64,000 bases of DNA, from contig NZ_BJXJ01000020.1 in NCBI RefSeq assembly GCF_007990935.1, positions 21,151-85,150 on the forward strand, given 5' to 3'. The number at the start of each line of letters is the position of its first letter. Position 1 is the stretch's first letter. This DNA is from Vibrio sagamiensis NBRC 104589 (GTDB lineage Bacteria; Pseudomonadota; Gammaproteobacteria; Enterobacterales; Vibrionaceae). The translations under genes were made by a program, and so were the position numbers. A model generated the notes under the pieces. The model was not told the origin of the DNA and searched no databases. It saw only the letters and a program-made list of their open reading frames with translations. Positions 1-7,350 of the stretch are shown here, one piece after another.

Positions 1-228
1 CCTGATGTAGTGGTTGGCTTGGATGACAAACTGACGGTGCTTGGAAATCAGGTGATTTAAGTTGAGAAAGACATCGAAGCCAGTGCGAAGAACATGCGTT
101 TTAGTGCTGACCTTATCACCATGAATGGGGGCAAAGGTGTGGTGCAAGGCGATTGTATTTGTGCGTACACGGGCAAACCTCACTCTGATTTATCTTCAAC
201 GGTTAAGGCGGGTAAGGAATGGCATTAG
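1..228 (+). pseudogene. Phage tail/baseplate-module protein, partial, with in-frame stop
   Basis: One frame runs from the window edge through position 228 but is interrupted by TAA at 58-60. The part after the stop has an ATG at 94 and ends in a glycine- and cysteine-containing stretch (NGGKGVVQGDCICAYTGKPH) that I associate with small PAAR-like or spike-associated proteins of phage baseplate clusters. Its stop overlaps the start of the next gene, as usual in packed phage modules. Either the TAA is a nonsense mutation in a single gene, or there are two genes and the second starts at 94. The family name is from memory and is tentative; the overlap and the stop are directly visible. Confidence 0.4.
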
Positions 229-416
229 ATAAAACATCACTGACAAACAAACTCGTTAAAGAGTTACAAGCGAGAGGGTTTGAGACCAATGGCCCACACG
301 CGAAAAGCGCCGCCATGGCCGAAGCGATTGCCCACGCGGTAATAGACGAAATCACGCAAAATGCTCAGGTCACGGTTGATGCTGGGAGCTCTGCAGGTAG
401 CTATCAAATAAAGTGA
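219..416 (+). CDS. Small phage-type structural-module protein
   Basis: This 65-aa protein starts inside the stop of the preceding phage-like frame (ATGGCATTAG overlap). It has an alanine-rich helical middle (AAMAEAIAHAVIDEI) and a short glycine/serine tail (GSSAGSYQ). Proteins of this shape sit next to baseplate or PAAR-like genes in Mu/P2-like prophages, where they are unnamed structural components. A terminator follows directly, so this is the last gene of the module in the window. The exact function is unknown; the phage context is inferred from the arrangement and the resemblance. Confidence 0.55.
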   Translation: MALDKTSLTNKLVKELQARGFETNGPHAKSAAMAEAIAHAVIDEITQNAQVTVDAGSSAGSYQIK

Positions 417-446
417 TCACCATGGCTTAAGAATAAATGATTTAAA

Positions 447-469
447 GCGCCCAAGTCGGGCGTTTTTTT
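447..469 (+). terminator. Rho-independent terminator of the phage-like module
   Basis: A CGCCC/GGGCG stem with a 5-nt loop is followed by seven T residues. It lies about 30 bases after the last phage-like gene and closes that transcription unit. Confidence 0.85.
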
Positions 470-476
470 GTGATTT

Positions 477-778
477 TTTATAGCTTTAGTCTAAAGGCTA
501 AGAGTCTAAAAGTTAAGTATGGCAGTGCTTCAAACGGCTTTATCAGCGAACGTGTTGTTCGGAATATCTCGTTAAAGCAAGGTGAGTTAAGCAAGTTTTT
601 CCTCTTAGAGATTTAGGCGGTATATGGAGTGATTTTTATCATAGAAAATGTTTGTCGAAACGATTAATAACTTGTTTTGTCATTAACATTTTGGTATGGC
701 ACTCTGTAAATTTGATTTTTATATATTTGTAATAATATAAGGTCTATTTGGATTCCGATTAAGAGGGCAATTTAAAAA
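477..778. other. Intergenic, AT-rich, no gene seen
   Basis: This stretch separates the phage-like module from the next gene. No convincing ORF or RNA gene is visible. Its second half becomes very AT-rich, marking the change of composition that continues through about 3470 and suggests acquired DNA. Confidence 0.5.
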
Positions 779-1135
779 ATGATGAAATATACAATAAAAA
801 AAATAGGGATAACTTTAATAATTATTATATACCCTACATTTGTATTCGGAGCGTTGGAACTCAATAATAGAGGATTGGAAAAAGGAAAAGTTACAGGTTT
901 GAAGGTTAAATATGAATCATGTTCCGTGTATCAAGGCAAAAAAAAGTTAGAAGGAAATGTGATTTATTGTAATAAAGTTGATAATCTGACAGTAATATAT
1001 CCATCTGAAAAATGTAACACTATTTCTAACTATCAAATGCTATCTGGTGAAAGCTATCTTACACAATTTCGTTTTGCTTGTGAGCAGTATATTGAGGCTG
1101 GTATATCAGCCAGTGTATTATCTAAAGTTAAATAA
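779..1135 (+). CDS. Putative secreted protein of unknown function
   Basis: The 118-aa product starts with a basic n-region and a hydrophobic stretch (about residues 8-25, ending near VFGA), as in a signal peptide. The mature part has four cysteines (in ESCSVY, IYCNKV, EKCNT and FACEQY), which could form two disulfides in the periplasm. I do not recognise a family. It is separated by 40 bp from the coiled-coil membrane protein and shares its strongly AT-rich codon use, so it may be part of the same acquired block, though there is no proof of co-function. Confidence 0.55.
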   Translation: MMKYTIKKIGITLIIIIYPTFVFGALELNNRGLEKGKVTGLKVKYESCSVYQGKKKLEGNVIYCNKVDNLTVIYPSEKCNTISNYQMLSGESYLTQFRFACEQYIEAGISASVLSKVK

Positions 1136-1175
1136 ATGTTTTAACGATTTTTAACTATAAATTGAAAGTTTAAAA

Positions 1176-2582
1176 ATGAAAGAAAGCTATAAATCAAAAT
1201 ATAGAAAATATGCATTAAGTCACCTAAGTGATGCTCAGGATAGTATCATTTATTGCTTGGATTTATTAAATAGCAAGAAGATTAAAAGTGCACTTATTGC
1301 TACAGGAATAGATGTGGAACCTTTACAGGTTTCAGACTTAGATATTCTTATAGAAGAATATTTTCATAGTGCAAGTAATTTGGAAATATTAGATTCAGTC
1401 AATGAGTTGAGGTATAACCTATCAAATATAATTAAAAAAATCAGGGAAAACATTATATTTATAGATGAAAATAACTCATTAAGTAACTCAATGAGCCCAA
1501 GTAGATTTATCTTAACGGAAGATGTTAAATATGACTTAAATAAAAGCGATAAAATGCTTTCAGAGGTAGTGCGAAGTATTGATCTAGTGAATAATCACAT
1601 TATGGCTCTTTGTTTATTGGATCCTAATTCAAGTATTGATGATGAAGTTGTTAATTTAAATGGGACTTTAAAAAAAACTGCCGATGGTTATATTAATAAA
1701 ATAAATTCTTTTGGTATGGAGTTATTTAAAAGAGCCGACTCTAAATCGAGAAGGTTGGAGGAAGACTTAGAGACGTTTAAAGGCGAGTTATCAGAAATTG
1801 AAGAAAAAATTAAAATTACAGCTCAAGATTTGATGGGAAATATTGATAAGAATTTCTCTAAACAGCAAAGTTCTAATTTAGAGGCAGTAACAAACCACGG
1901 TCGAAATTTGATTAATGAAATTCAATTATCTGCTCAGGAAGCTGCTAATAAATTTAATAGTCAGGTGGATTCACAGATATCCGAGATAGAAAATAGAATT
2001 AATATTGAAATTCAAGAATTCGATACATATAAAAAAGATATACAAGGAGTGCTTGGTGATATAAGTACTGCTCACCAGTCGAATGCAAATAGAATTCAGG
2101 CTGATAAAGAGCAAAAAGCTGCAGACTGGCTAAGAATAATCGGTGTGTCCGGTTTGATATTAGTAATAGGCTTTTCTATTTACCTATTTAATAGCTTCTT
2201 AGGTTTTTTTGGGGAAGCACAAGAAACCGATTCAAAACTAACCTTCCAATGGTTTTTGATCCGATTTTTAACTATTACATTACTAACTACACCGTTTATA
2301 TATTTACTTAAAGAGTCTGCAAGCCACCGAACTAAAGAGAATGTTTACAGACAGAGAGGTACTCAATTATCAAGTATAGGTGCGTACTTATCTGAACTTA
2401 GTATAAAAGAGAGAGCTGAATTAAAAAGAGACTTAGCAAAGAATTTTTTTAGCTTTTACGATGAGAGAGATAATACTAAAAATGTACCGGACTTTATAAA
2501 AGAAGTGAAAGAGGTAATTGGAATTGCAAAGTCTTTTAACTCTTCATCTGAAATGGTACAGAAAAAAACAGAGTCTAAATGA
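1176..2582 (+). CDS. Coiled-coil membrane protein, possible partner of TIR protein
   Basis: This 468-aa protein is of unknown family. The N-terminal half is mixed helical and polar; about residues 185-310 are strongly heptad-like with many E/K/Q and no prolines, predicting a long coiled coil. Two transmembrane segments follow, at about residues 318-345 and 357-378, then a charged cytoplasmic-type tail rich in E and K. The layout is of a long sensor or scaffold stalk anchored in the inner membrane. The gene is followed after 62 bp by a TIR/SEFIR-domain gene, and both are AT-rich. I infer a two- or three-gene conflict module in which this protein may sense or anchor; that function is not shown by the sequence itself. 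Confidence 0.6.
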   Translation: MKESYKSKYRKYALSHLSDAQDSIIYCLDLLNSKKIKSALIATGIDVEPLQVSDLDILIEEYFHSASNLEILDSVNELRYNLSNIIKKIRENIIFIDENNSLSNSMSPSRFILTEDVKYDLNKSDKMLSEVVRSIDLVNNHIMALCLLDPNSSIDDEVVNLNGTLKKTADGYINKINSFGMELFKRADSKSRRLEEDLETFKGELSEIEEKIKITAQDLMGNIDKNFSKQQSSNLEAVTNHGRNLINEIQLSAQEAANKFNSQVDSQISEIENRINIEIQEFDTYKKDIQGVLGDISTAHQSNANRIQADKEQKAADWLRIIGVSGLILVIGFSIYLFNSFLGFFGEAQETDSKLTFQWFLIRFLTITLLTTPFIYLLKESASHRTKENVYRQRGTQLSSIGAYLSELSIKERAELKRDLAKNFFSFYDERDNTKNVPDFIKEVKEVIGIAKSFNSSSEMVQKKTESK

Positions 2583-2644
2583 CATACTAAGTAATATACT
2601 TTCACCAATTCTACTTTGTCTTTATATAAAAGAAGGGGTTTAAA

Positions 2645-3157
2645 ATGAGCAGCAATGTACCTAAAGTATTTATTTCATATTCACATGACAACCAAAGTCA
2701 TAAAAAATGGGTATTAGAATTAGCTCAGCGTTTACGAAATGCTGGCGTCGATGCAATTTTAGACCAGTTTAGAGTCAGCCTAGGTGATGATTTGGGTCAA
2801 TTTATGGAGGAGAATGTTTCGGATTCAGATAGAATAATTATGGTTTGTACAGAAACTTATGTTACAAAAGCAAATGATGGTTTAGGTAATGTTGGCTACG
2901 AAAAAATGATTATGACTTCTGAGTATATGCGTGAAGTTGACAGTAAAAAGGTTATACCATTAATTCGACAAACTGGGACTCATAATGTTCCAATATTTTT
3001 GAGCTCTCGAATGTATATAAACTTTTCTCGTGATGATGAATTTGAGTTGCAGTTTGATAACCTTCTGCGTGAAATTCATCAAGCTCCACTATTTAAAGAA
3101 CCTCCAGTTGGTAATAATCATTCGAGTCAGTCATCGCCAATCCTGCTGAGAGTGTGA
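2645..3157 (+). CDS. TIR/SEFIR-domain protein (putative NADase effector)
   Basis: This 170-aa protein is almost wholly one TIR-superfamily domain. Box 1 is FISYSHD (residues 9-15), followed by a helix and the LDQ strand (39-41), the SDRIIMVCT core strand (61-69), and GNVGYEK with E86 at the place where bacterial TIR NADases carry their catalytic glutamate. The SHD and ILDQ features resemble the SEFIR/TIR_2 branch. Known bacterial TIR effectors deplete or process NAD+ during phage defence; activity here is inferred. An AGAAGGGG Shine-Dalgarno sequence precedes the ATG. The stop overlaps the GTG start of the next gene by 4 nt, implying translational coupling. The last about 20 residues are polar and look unstructured. 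Confidence 0.72.
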   Translation: MSSNVPKVFISYSHDNQSHKKWVLELAQRLRNAGVDAILDQFRVSLGDDLGQFMEENVSDSDRIIMVCTETYVTKANDGLGNVGYEKMIMTSEYMREVDSKKVIPLIRQTGTHNVPIFLSSRMYINFSRDDEFELQFDNLLREIHQAPLFKEPPVGNNHSSQSSPILLRV

Positions 3158-3402
3158 CAGATAAAAAAATGGAACTACTTAAAACGTGGGTAAATAATTA
3201 TAATGCAGGAGCTGGTATTCTAGCGTTTGAAGAGATTCATGCGTTACTTGGTTGCTCAAAAATATTTGCTGAAGTATATATATCTGAACTATGTCGAGAT
3301 GGTTTCATTCAGCTCACTGGAGGTGGGTGGGCTGCAAGTGCCTATACTCTGACTGATAAAGCAAAGTTTTATGCTATCGAGCAAAACTGGATTACAGAAT
3401 AA
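3154..3402 (+). CDS. Small winged-helix-like protein coupled to the TIR gene
   Basis: This 82-aa protein starts with GTG overlapping the TIR stop codon (GTGA). Residues about 20-75 have the pattern of a winged helix: a short helix, a turn at LGCSK, a recognition-like helix (FAEVYISELCRDGF), then a hairpin with GGG, ending in a TLTDKAK helix start typical of such folds. It could be a regulator of the operon or a protein-interaction adaptor for the TIR protein. No family name is assigned. Coupling to the TIR gene is the main evidence for joint function. Confidence 0.6.
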   Translation: MTDKKMELLKTWVNNYNAGAGILAFEEIHALLGCSKIFAEVYISELCRDGFIQLTGGGWAASAYTLTDKAKFYAIEQNWITE

Positions 3403-3827
3403 CATTACAGACTCAGAGTCAAATTTGAGTTCAACGAAACTGGTGAAGTATTTCTCGTCGCCATTTTTCGCCATTAACTCTGCGTTATTATCTTAAATTG
3501 CTGTTTAATAAGGTGATTATTTATTTTGTTGGGAAAAGGGGCTTTTTCTTGTTTACTTTCTACATCGACACATTTCTGATGATTAGACAGGGTACGTGAG
3601 AGAATGAGGCAATGGTGAAAAACGTGCTCTTACAAAGTTGCTTGGTAGTTACGACAGGGTAGAATCGTTTGGTGATCACACCTATGAGAGCGAACAGCCT
3701 AACTCGTTTCTGCCCCAAAATCACTTAGATTAAATACTCTAAAGAATCAAAGTGCGTGCATTGCCCTACTAAAGCTTATTCGATTGAGTTGATAACTGTT
3801 CATTCCCGTCATAGCCGATATCTTGCA
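3403..3827. other. Intergenic between TIR module and cassette region
   Basis: No supported gene is seen. Base composition becomes more balanced after about 3470. An open frame on the minus strand at 3289-3474 overlaps the winged-helix gene and lacks support. Confidence 0.4.
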
Positions 3828-3941
3828 GTCTAACTTCCCTTAATGTGTCATAATTTATTGATTATCAATTGAGTTAGTATAAAAACCATTGCATTATCGA
3901 GGGATGAAAGACGACAACTTGTCATCTAATCAGCGTTAGGA
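3828..3941 (+). repeat. Candidate attC site upstream of GNAT cassette
   Basis: The left edge is GTCTAAC, an exact RYYYAAC core, and the right edge is GTTAGGA, close to GTTRRRY. The outer 20 bases of the two arms are imperfectly complementary. The acetyltransferase ATG follows 6 bases after the right core, the usual position of a cassette gene. This is a weak call because the inner arms are poor. Confidence 0.35.
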
Positions 3942-3947
3942 GGTTTA

Positions 3948-4370
3948 ATGGTTTCGTATCAACAAACAGAAGATTTAGCATTTTCGGCTGAGATTACTTA
4001 TGTAAATATGCGCTCATACTACGAGCATTATTCTGTTGATTGGGATTGCTCAAAAATCGAAGACCAAATTCAAGATTTAGCCAATTTCGATATCCTGGTC
4101 AATGGTGAGGTAGTTGGAGCAATTCGTTTAACCTTTGATAACGACGGTTGTTATGTTCGTGACTTGCAAGTCAGCGAGAGATACCAAAATAAAGGTATTG
4201 GTGCGTTAGCACTGTCTGAATGTGAAAGGTTAGCCATTGAATCAGGCGCTAATCGACTTAAGTTACGTGTATTTAAAATCAGCCCAGCTTTTCATCTCTA
4301 TGAAAGGGTTGGTTTTGTGATTGATAACGCTGATGATAGGTTTTACAGCATGTCGAGAACAATCTCCTAA
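3948..4370 (+). CDS. GNAT family N-acetyltransferase (cassette gene)
   Basis: This 140-aa single-domain acetyltransferase shows acetyl-CoA binding motif A as RYQNKGIG (residues 78-85), preceded by the strand VRDLQVS. The C-terminal FHLYERVGF is the usual GNAT strand-helix end. The substrate is unknown; small GNATs in Vibrio cassette arrays acetylate varied amines or proteins. An AGGAGG Shine-Dalgarno sequence lies just before the ATG. The gene sits between a candidate attC (ending at 3941) and a better attC-like site right after its stop, so it has the anatomy of an integron gene cassette. No integrase gene is in the window. Confidence 0.85.
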   Translation: MVSYQQTEDLAFSAEITYVNMRSYYEHYSVDWDCSKIEDQIQDLANFDILVNGEVVGAIRLTFDNDGCYVRDLQVSERYQNKGIGALALSECERLAIESGANRLKLRVFKISPAFHLYERVGFVIDNADDRFYSMSRTIS

Positions 4371-4455
4371 CCAATAATCTATACCACTTAGACTAAACAC
4401 TTTATTAAGCGAATTTTTTATACCCAAGCTAAGTTCACCACTTAACGCGGCGTTA
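4368..4455 (+). repeat. attC-like recombination site after the GNAT gene
   Basis: The site begins with CTAAC at the GNAT stop codon and ends with CACTTAACGCGGCGTTAG, a typical right end of Vibrio attC sites. Outer CTAAC/GTTAG and inner ACTTAG/CTAAGT segments are complementary, giving the expected imperfect hairpin of about 88 bases. Confidence 0.6.
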
Positions 4456-4551
4456 GTTGTCATGTGAGCTTGGTTGCAAATCTAAAGTTTGACTAGCTTT
4501 AAAATCTCATAAGTTGATGTATTCTTCGTCTATATTAAAAAGGAGGCATAT

Positions 4552-4743
4552 ATGTGCAAGAAGACTAATAAAGATACGGGCAAGCAATACGAAGATAAGG
4601 GAGTACCAGCCCAGGAGAATTACGATAAAAGCTCGAATTATAGTCGCGATTTTCCAACTAGTGGTACGAATAAAAGTAACAATATATCTCAATCCCAGAT
4701 GACACCTCCTAGACCTAAAAGAGGGAACGGAGATAAAAAGTAA
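4552..4743 (+). CDS. Small hydrophilic protein preceding the SLATT gene
   Basis: This 63-aa protein has no hydrophobic segment and is rich in K, N, S, D, P and G, so it is probably disordered; it ends in a basic tail (PPRPKRGNGDKK). A strong AAAAAGGAGG Shine-Dalgarno sequence lies 6 bases before the ATG, which makes it a real gene in spite of its size. It ends 10 bp before the SLATT gene, so the two are probably one operon and one cassette. No family is recognised. It could be an inhibitor, trigger or chaperone for the membrane partner; this is inference from gene pairing only. Confidence 0.6.
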   Translation: MCKKTNKDTGKQYEDKGVPAQENYDKSSNYSRDFPTSGTNKSNNISQSQMTPPRPKRGNGDKK

Positions 4744-4753
4744 GGTAGTAACT

Positions 4754-5287
4754 ATGTCGACTACGTCAATAACACCGTCAGAAGATGATTTTGACAGGCA
4801 TTGGGACTTGCTATGGAATACTAGACTTGGTATTCGTTATCATATGCATTTACAGGCGGCATATACTCGACTAGGCAAATTTATTACTGCGTTTACATTG
4901 CTAATGAGTTCTGCCGCGTTTACAGCTGTATATCAGTCTCAATCAGCTCCCCCAGGTTTAGCGACATGGCTCATGTGTATAGCAGCTCTGCTACAGGTAC
5001 TTGAACTGGTTGTTGACACAAAAGCTAAAGCTATCCTTCATTCTACGCTTAGACAAAAGTACTTGCAGCTCGAACTTTCTCTGTCAGGTCGTGATTATAT
5101 CTTAGAGTCAGAGGAACTAAAGTTTAAAGAAAGCAGAATAACCATTGAAATAGAAGAGCCTCCAGTAATCAAAGCATTGATGGATAAATGCCATAATGAA
5201 CTCGTAGATATATATTATGAGAAGCCAGAAAAGCATAAAGCAACCTTAACTTGGTGGGCGAAATTGAAGGCAGCTTTTTCTAGCTAG
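4754..5287 (+). CDS. SLATT-domain two-TM membrane protein
   Basis: This 177-aa protein has the SLATT layout. An N-terminal amphipathic helix contains W17, W21, R24 and H30; two close transmembrane helices follow at about residues 42-60 and 69-87, with a short PPGL turn between them, then a long charged helical tail rich in E/K. SLATT proteins are predicted pore-forming effectors in bacterial conflict systems, often next to nucleotide-sensing or nucleotidyltransferase genes; none is present here, only the 63-aa upstream protein. I infer membrane disruption on activation. The gene lies within an apparent integron cassette (4455-5355). Confidence 0.68.
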   Translation: MSTTSITPSEDDFDRHWDLLWNTRLGIRYHMHLQAAYTRLGKFITAFTLLMSSAAFTAVYQSQSAPPGLATWLMCIAALLQVLELVVDTKAKAILHSTLRQKYLQLELSLSGRDYILESEELKFKESRITIEIEEPPVIKALMDKCHNELVDIYYEKPEKHKATLTWWAKLKAAFSS

Positions 5288-5296
5288 CGAAATAAC

Positions 5297-5356
5297 AACT
5301 AACAAGCATTTAAGGCATCAAGATACTTTTTCTAATCCAGTTTTGGCACGTTAGAA
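5297..5356 (+). repeat. Candidate 60-bp attC site after the SLATT gene
   Basis: The left end is CTAACAAGCATTTAAGG and the right end is TTTTGGCACGTTAG, which are partly complementary. The length and position, 10 bp after the SLATT stop, fit a short attC. The core heptamers deviate from consensus, so the call is tentative. Confidence 0.4.
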
Positions 5357-5377
5357 TCCATACTCTAACGTGCTTTT
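5346..5377 (+). terminator. Rho-independent terminator after the SLATT gene
   Basis: A perfect 10-bp stem (GCACGTTAGA/TCTAACGTGC) with an 8-nt loop is followed by TTTT. It overlaps the right end of the candidate attC and the 3' end of the tiny minus-strand ORF at 5351-5452. Confidence 0.7.
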
Positions 5378-5452
5378 GTCCAACAGCTTCTTTAGTAGAT
5401 CTTTTCGAGTATCACTCTCTAAAAATTGGCGACACAAACTCAGTGTCGCCAT
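5351..5452 (-). CDS. Tiny ORF (33 aa), truncated paralogue of 7054-7176
   Basis: The frame starts MATLSLCRQFLES and is clearly related to the 40-aa ORF at 7054-7176, which starts MATMSLLHQFLES, in both sequence and upstream DNA. Its last third differs and runs into the terminator hairpin, so this copy looks truncated by the event that placed the cassette next to it. Whether either peptide is made is unknown. It could also be the N-terminal relic of a longer gene. Confidence 0.35.
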   Translation of the reverse strand: MATLSLCRQFLESDTRKDLLKKLLDKSTLEYGF

Positions 5453-5525
5453 TTTATCGACTTTAACTTACTAAGCTGCTGATTTAAAAGGCTTGTATAT
5501 ATTATGAGTTAGATAACTATATTCT
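5388..5525. repeat. Direct repeat, copy 1 (with 7107-7260)
   Basis: About 140 bases here match 7107-7260 at roughly 80% by eye, including AGCTTC..AGTAGATCT, TCTAAAAATTGG and a shared run TATCGACTTTAACTTACTAA. The repeats bracket the two unknown genes at 5702-6957. Confidence 0.7.
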
Positions 5526-5701
5526 TATTCAAAAAATGTGGCTGTTATTAATATTGTCAAATTTTATACTAAGCCAATGCAACAGACAGTTCTGTCTATA
5601 GAAAGCACGTTTTGCCTAGATTTTCGAACCTTATAAATTTATAAATTCTGATACTTATATCCGAACCCAACGGTTCACCCTTTAAGATAAGAGAAATATT
5701 A

Positions 5702-6091
5702 ATGAAAATTAAATTTTATTGGGAGTTTGAATTCTTCGATGAGCCATTCGCTCGTGGTATTAACGACACACCTGCTTTTAAAAACTGTGACCCATTAGTT
5801 GGTGTTTTAACGGATGATGGTGGATTGGGGTTTAAAGCAGTGATCGAAAGAGCCAAAGATGGAATTGAGGAAACTAAGAAAGTCATAGAAGGTCAACTTG
5901 AAAGGGGAGATATAACTAGTGAAACATTCTCCGCAGATATAGGCAGAGAGCTTACGGAACTTTACTTTAATTTTGATGATTCCTACAATCAATTTATTCC
6001 GACAACGATGTTTTTAACAATCCTTACAGAATGGTATGAGTTTATCAAACTTCCTCCTGAAAAAGGTGTCACTAAAACAGTAGAAGTGTAA
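5702..6091 (+). CDS. Hypothetical protein, possibly immunity-like
   Basis: This is a 129-aa acidic soluble protein without signal peptide or TM segment. It starts with alternating hydrophobic strands (IKFYWEFEFF) and ends with helical segments. AAGATAAGAGAAAT lies upstream of the ATG. I do not recognise the family. Its small size, acidity and place among repeats resemble immunity proteins or orphan cassette genes, but nothing in the sequence proves this. Confidence 0.5.
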   Translation: MKIKFYWEFEFFDEPFARGINDTPAFKNCDPLVGVLTDDGGLGFKAVIERAKDGIEETKKVIEGQLERGDITSETFSADIGRELTELYFNFDDSYNQFIPTTMFLTILTEWYEFIKLPPEKGVTKTVEV

Positions 6092-6120
6092 GTGGTTTGC
6101 TGTAAAAATTAAAGATGTTA

Positions 6121-6141
6121 TAGGGCGCTCATTTGGGCGCC
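6121..6141 (+). terminator. Weak terminator hairpin
   Basis: GGCGC/GCGCC forms a short stem, but the following TTAGTATAT is not a good T-tract. It lies 30 bp after the stop at 6091. Confidence 0.4.
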
Positions 6142-6213
6142 TTAGTATATAGTATTCCCGACAGACTTCGCTTACCTTTCAGCCTGCTTCCACTTCCTTC
6201 AGGAGCTTTACGA

Positions 6214-6957
6214 TTAGCTGATTTTTTGTGACTTTATAGGAAAATCTTGATTGCGCCTGAGAAGCTTATTGAATGTTCTTTTTGTTTCAGCAAATTCTTT
6301 ACTTACAAGCAGGTTTACATGTTGCTTAACTTCTTGTATCGAATGAGTATTGAGTTTCTTATTTTTAATAATCTTATCAATATGTTGATCAAGTTGTTCA
6401 TATGCCGATTTGCGCATTGCATCCCTTTCATTTTTATTCAAAGATTTCATACTCCCTTCCATTTGAGAAGTTAGGAAAGCATAAAGTGGTCCTGAATTCA
6501 TTAAATTATCGACTTTCATGAAGCTTTTTAACTCTTCTTCAATATTATTCCTAGCTTTGCTTATTCTATCTTTAGCTTGAGTTTTATCAACTTTCTTAAC
6601 TATTTCATCAGCTTTCTGGACTAAGTGTGAATTCACTTCAGAGGTTGCTCGGAAAATAACATGATTATAAAGAGTTTCATATTGTATATTACTCTCTTTT
6701 TTGGTGGGTTTCTCTGCTTCGACTAAAGTCATTTTTATGGCTTTATTGATAATATATTGATTATGTACTTTCTTCACTGCTAAGTTGATTGCTGTAAATG
6801 GTGGTTTAATTTTTTTGTTAAAAACAGATCTAATGTTAAATGAAGTATTAGCACCTTCATATTGTTGGATGAGGTGGTTTGTTTTTGAAATGGGAAAGTT
6901 GCTTTTCATAATGCCTTCAAAAATTATAATTTTTATCATTGTTGTTCTTTCAGTCAT
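6214..6957 (-). CDS. Hypothetical protein, helical
   Basis: The 247-aa frame begins MTERTTMIKIIIFEG. An internal ATG (MKSNFP, residue 17) is an alternative start. The protein is basic and strongly helical from about residue 90, with many K/E/Q and no TM segment. No motif is recognised. It is AT-rich and sits between the two copies of the 150-bp direct repeat, with the 40-aa ORF at 7054-7176 just upstream on the same strand. Function unknown; an accessory or toxin-like role is possible but unsupported. Confidence 0.5.
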   Translation of the reverse strand: MTERTTMIKIIIFEGIMKSNFPISKTNHLIQQYEGANTSFNIRSVFNKKIKPPFTAINLAVKKVHNQYIINKAIKMTLVEAEKPTKKESNIQYETLYNHVIFRATSEVNSHLVQKADEIVKKVDKTQAKDRISKARNNIEEELKSFMKVDNLMNSGPLYAFLTSQMEGSMKSLNKNERDAMRKSAYEQLDQHIDKIIKNKKLNTHSIQEVKQHVNLLVSKEFAETKRTFNKLLRRNQDFPIKSQKIS

Positions 6958-7053
6958 AAGATCAACTGATAATTTATGAAGTTTTATTACAGAAGGGGTT
7001 TCTGAGGTGCTGAACTCAAGGTCTCTTTCTTCATAATATGGTGCTGCCTTGCC

Positions 7054-7176
7054 TTACTTTGAGTTCCCCGTAAATAAATCAGTAAATTCATTGACATGGA
7101 ATTCTATAAGCTTCTCCAGTAGATCTCTTTGCATATCACTTTCTAAAAATTGGTGTAATAAACTCATTGTCGCCAT
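7054..7176 (-). CDS. Tiny ORF (40 aa), paralogue of 5351-5452
   Basis: MATMSLLHQFLES starts a 40-codon frame with a predicted amphipathic helix. Its relative at 5351-5452 conserves the first about 22 residues, which suggests the frame has been under some coding constraint. The next gene on this strand starts 97 bp downstream. It may be a real small protein or the conserved start of a decayed gene. Confidence 0.35.
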   Translation of the reverse strand: MATMSLLHQFLESDMQRDLLEKLIEFHVNEFTDLFTGNSK

Positions 7177-7260
7177 TTATTCGTCGATTTATCGACTTTA
7201 ACTTACTAAGCTACTGGTTTGAAAGATTTGTCTATGTTGTGAGTGAGGTACTTTTTAACC
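7107..7260. repeat. Direct repeat, copy 2 (with 5388-5525)
   Basis: Diverged copy of the repeat described at 5388-5525, in the same orientation. It has a small extra TCGTCGATT insertion relative to copy 1. Confidence 0.7.
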
Positions 7261-7350
7261 GAATAAATTCAAATGGTGACAATTTAATTTCATAAAGTTA
7301 GAGGTTAATGCGTATACTAACTCAGTCCATGAAAAACAAAGTCAATTTAT

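Noticed and set aside
3289..3474. 61-codon minus-strand ORF
   Set aside because: Overlaps the translationally coupled winged-helix gene and has no upstream signals.
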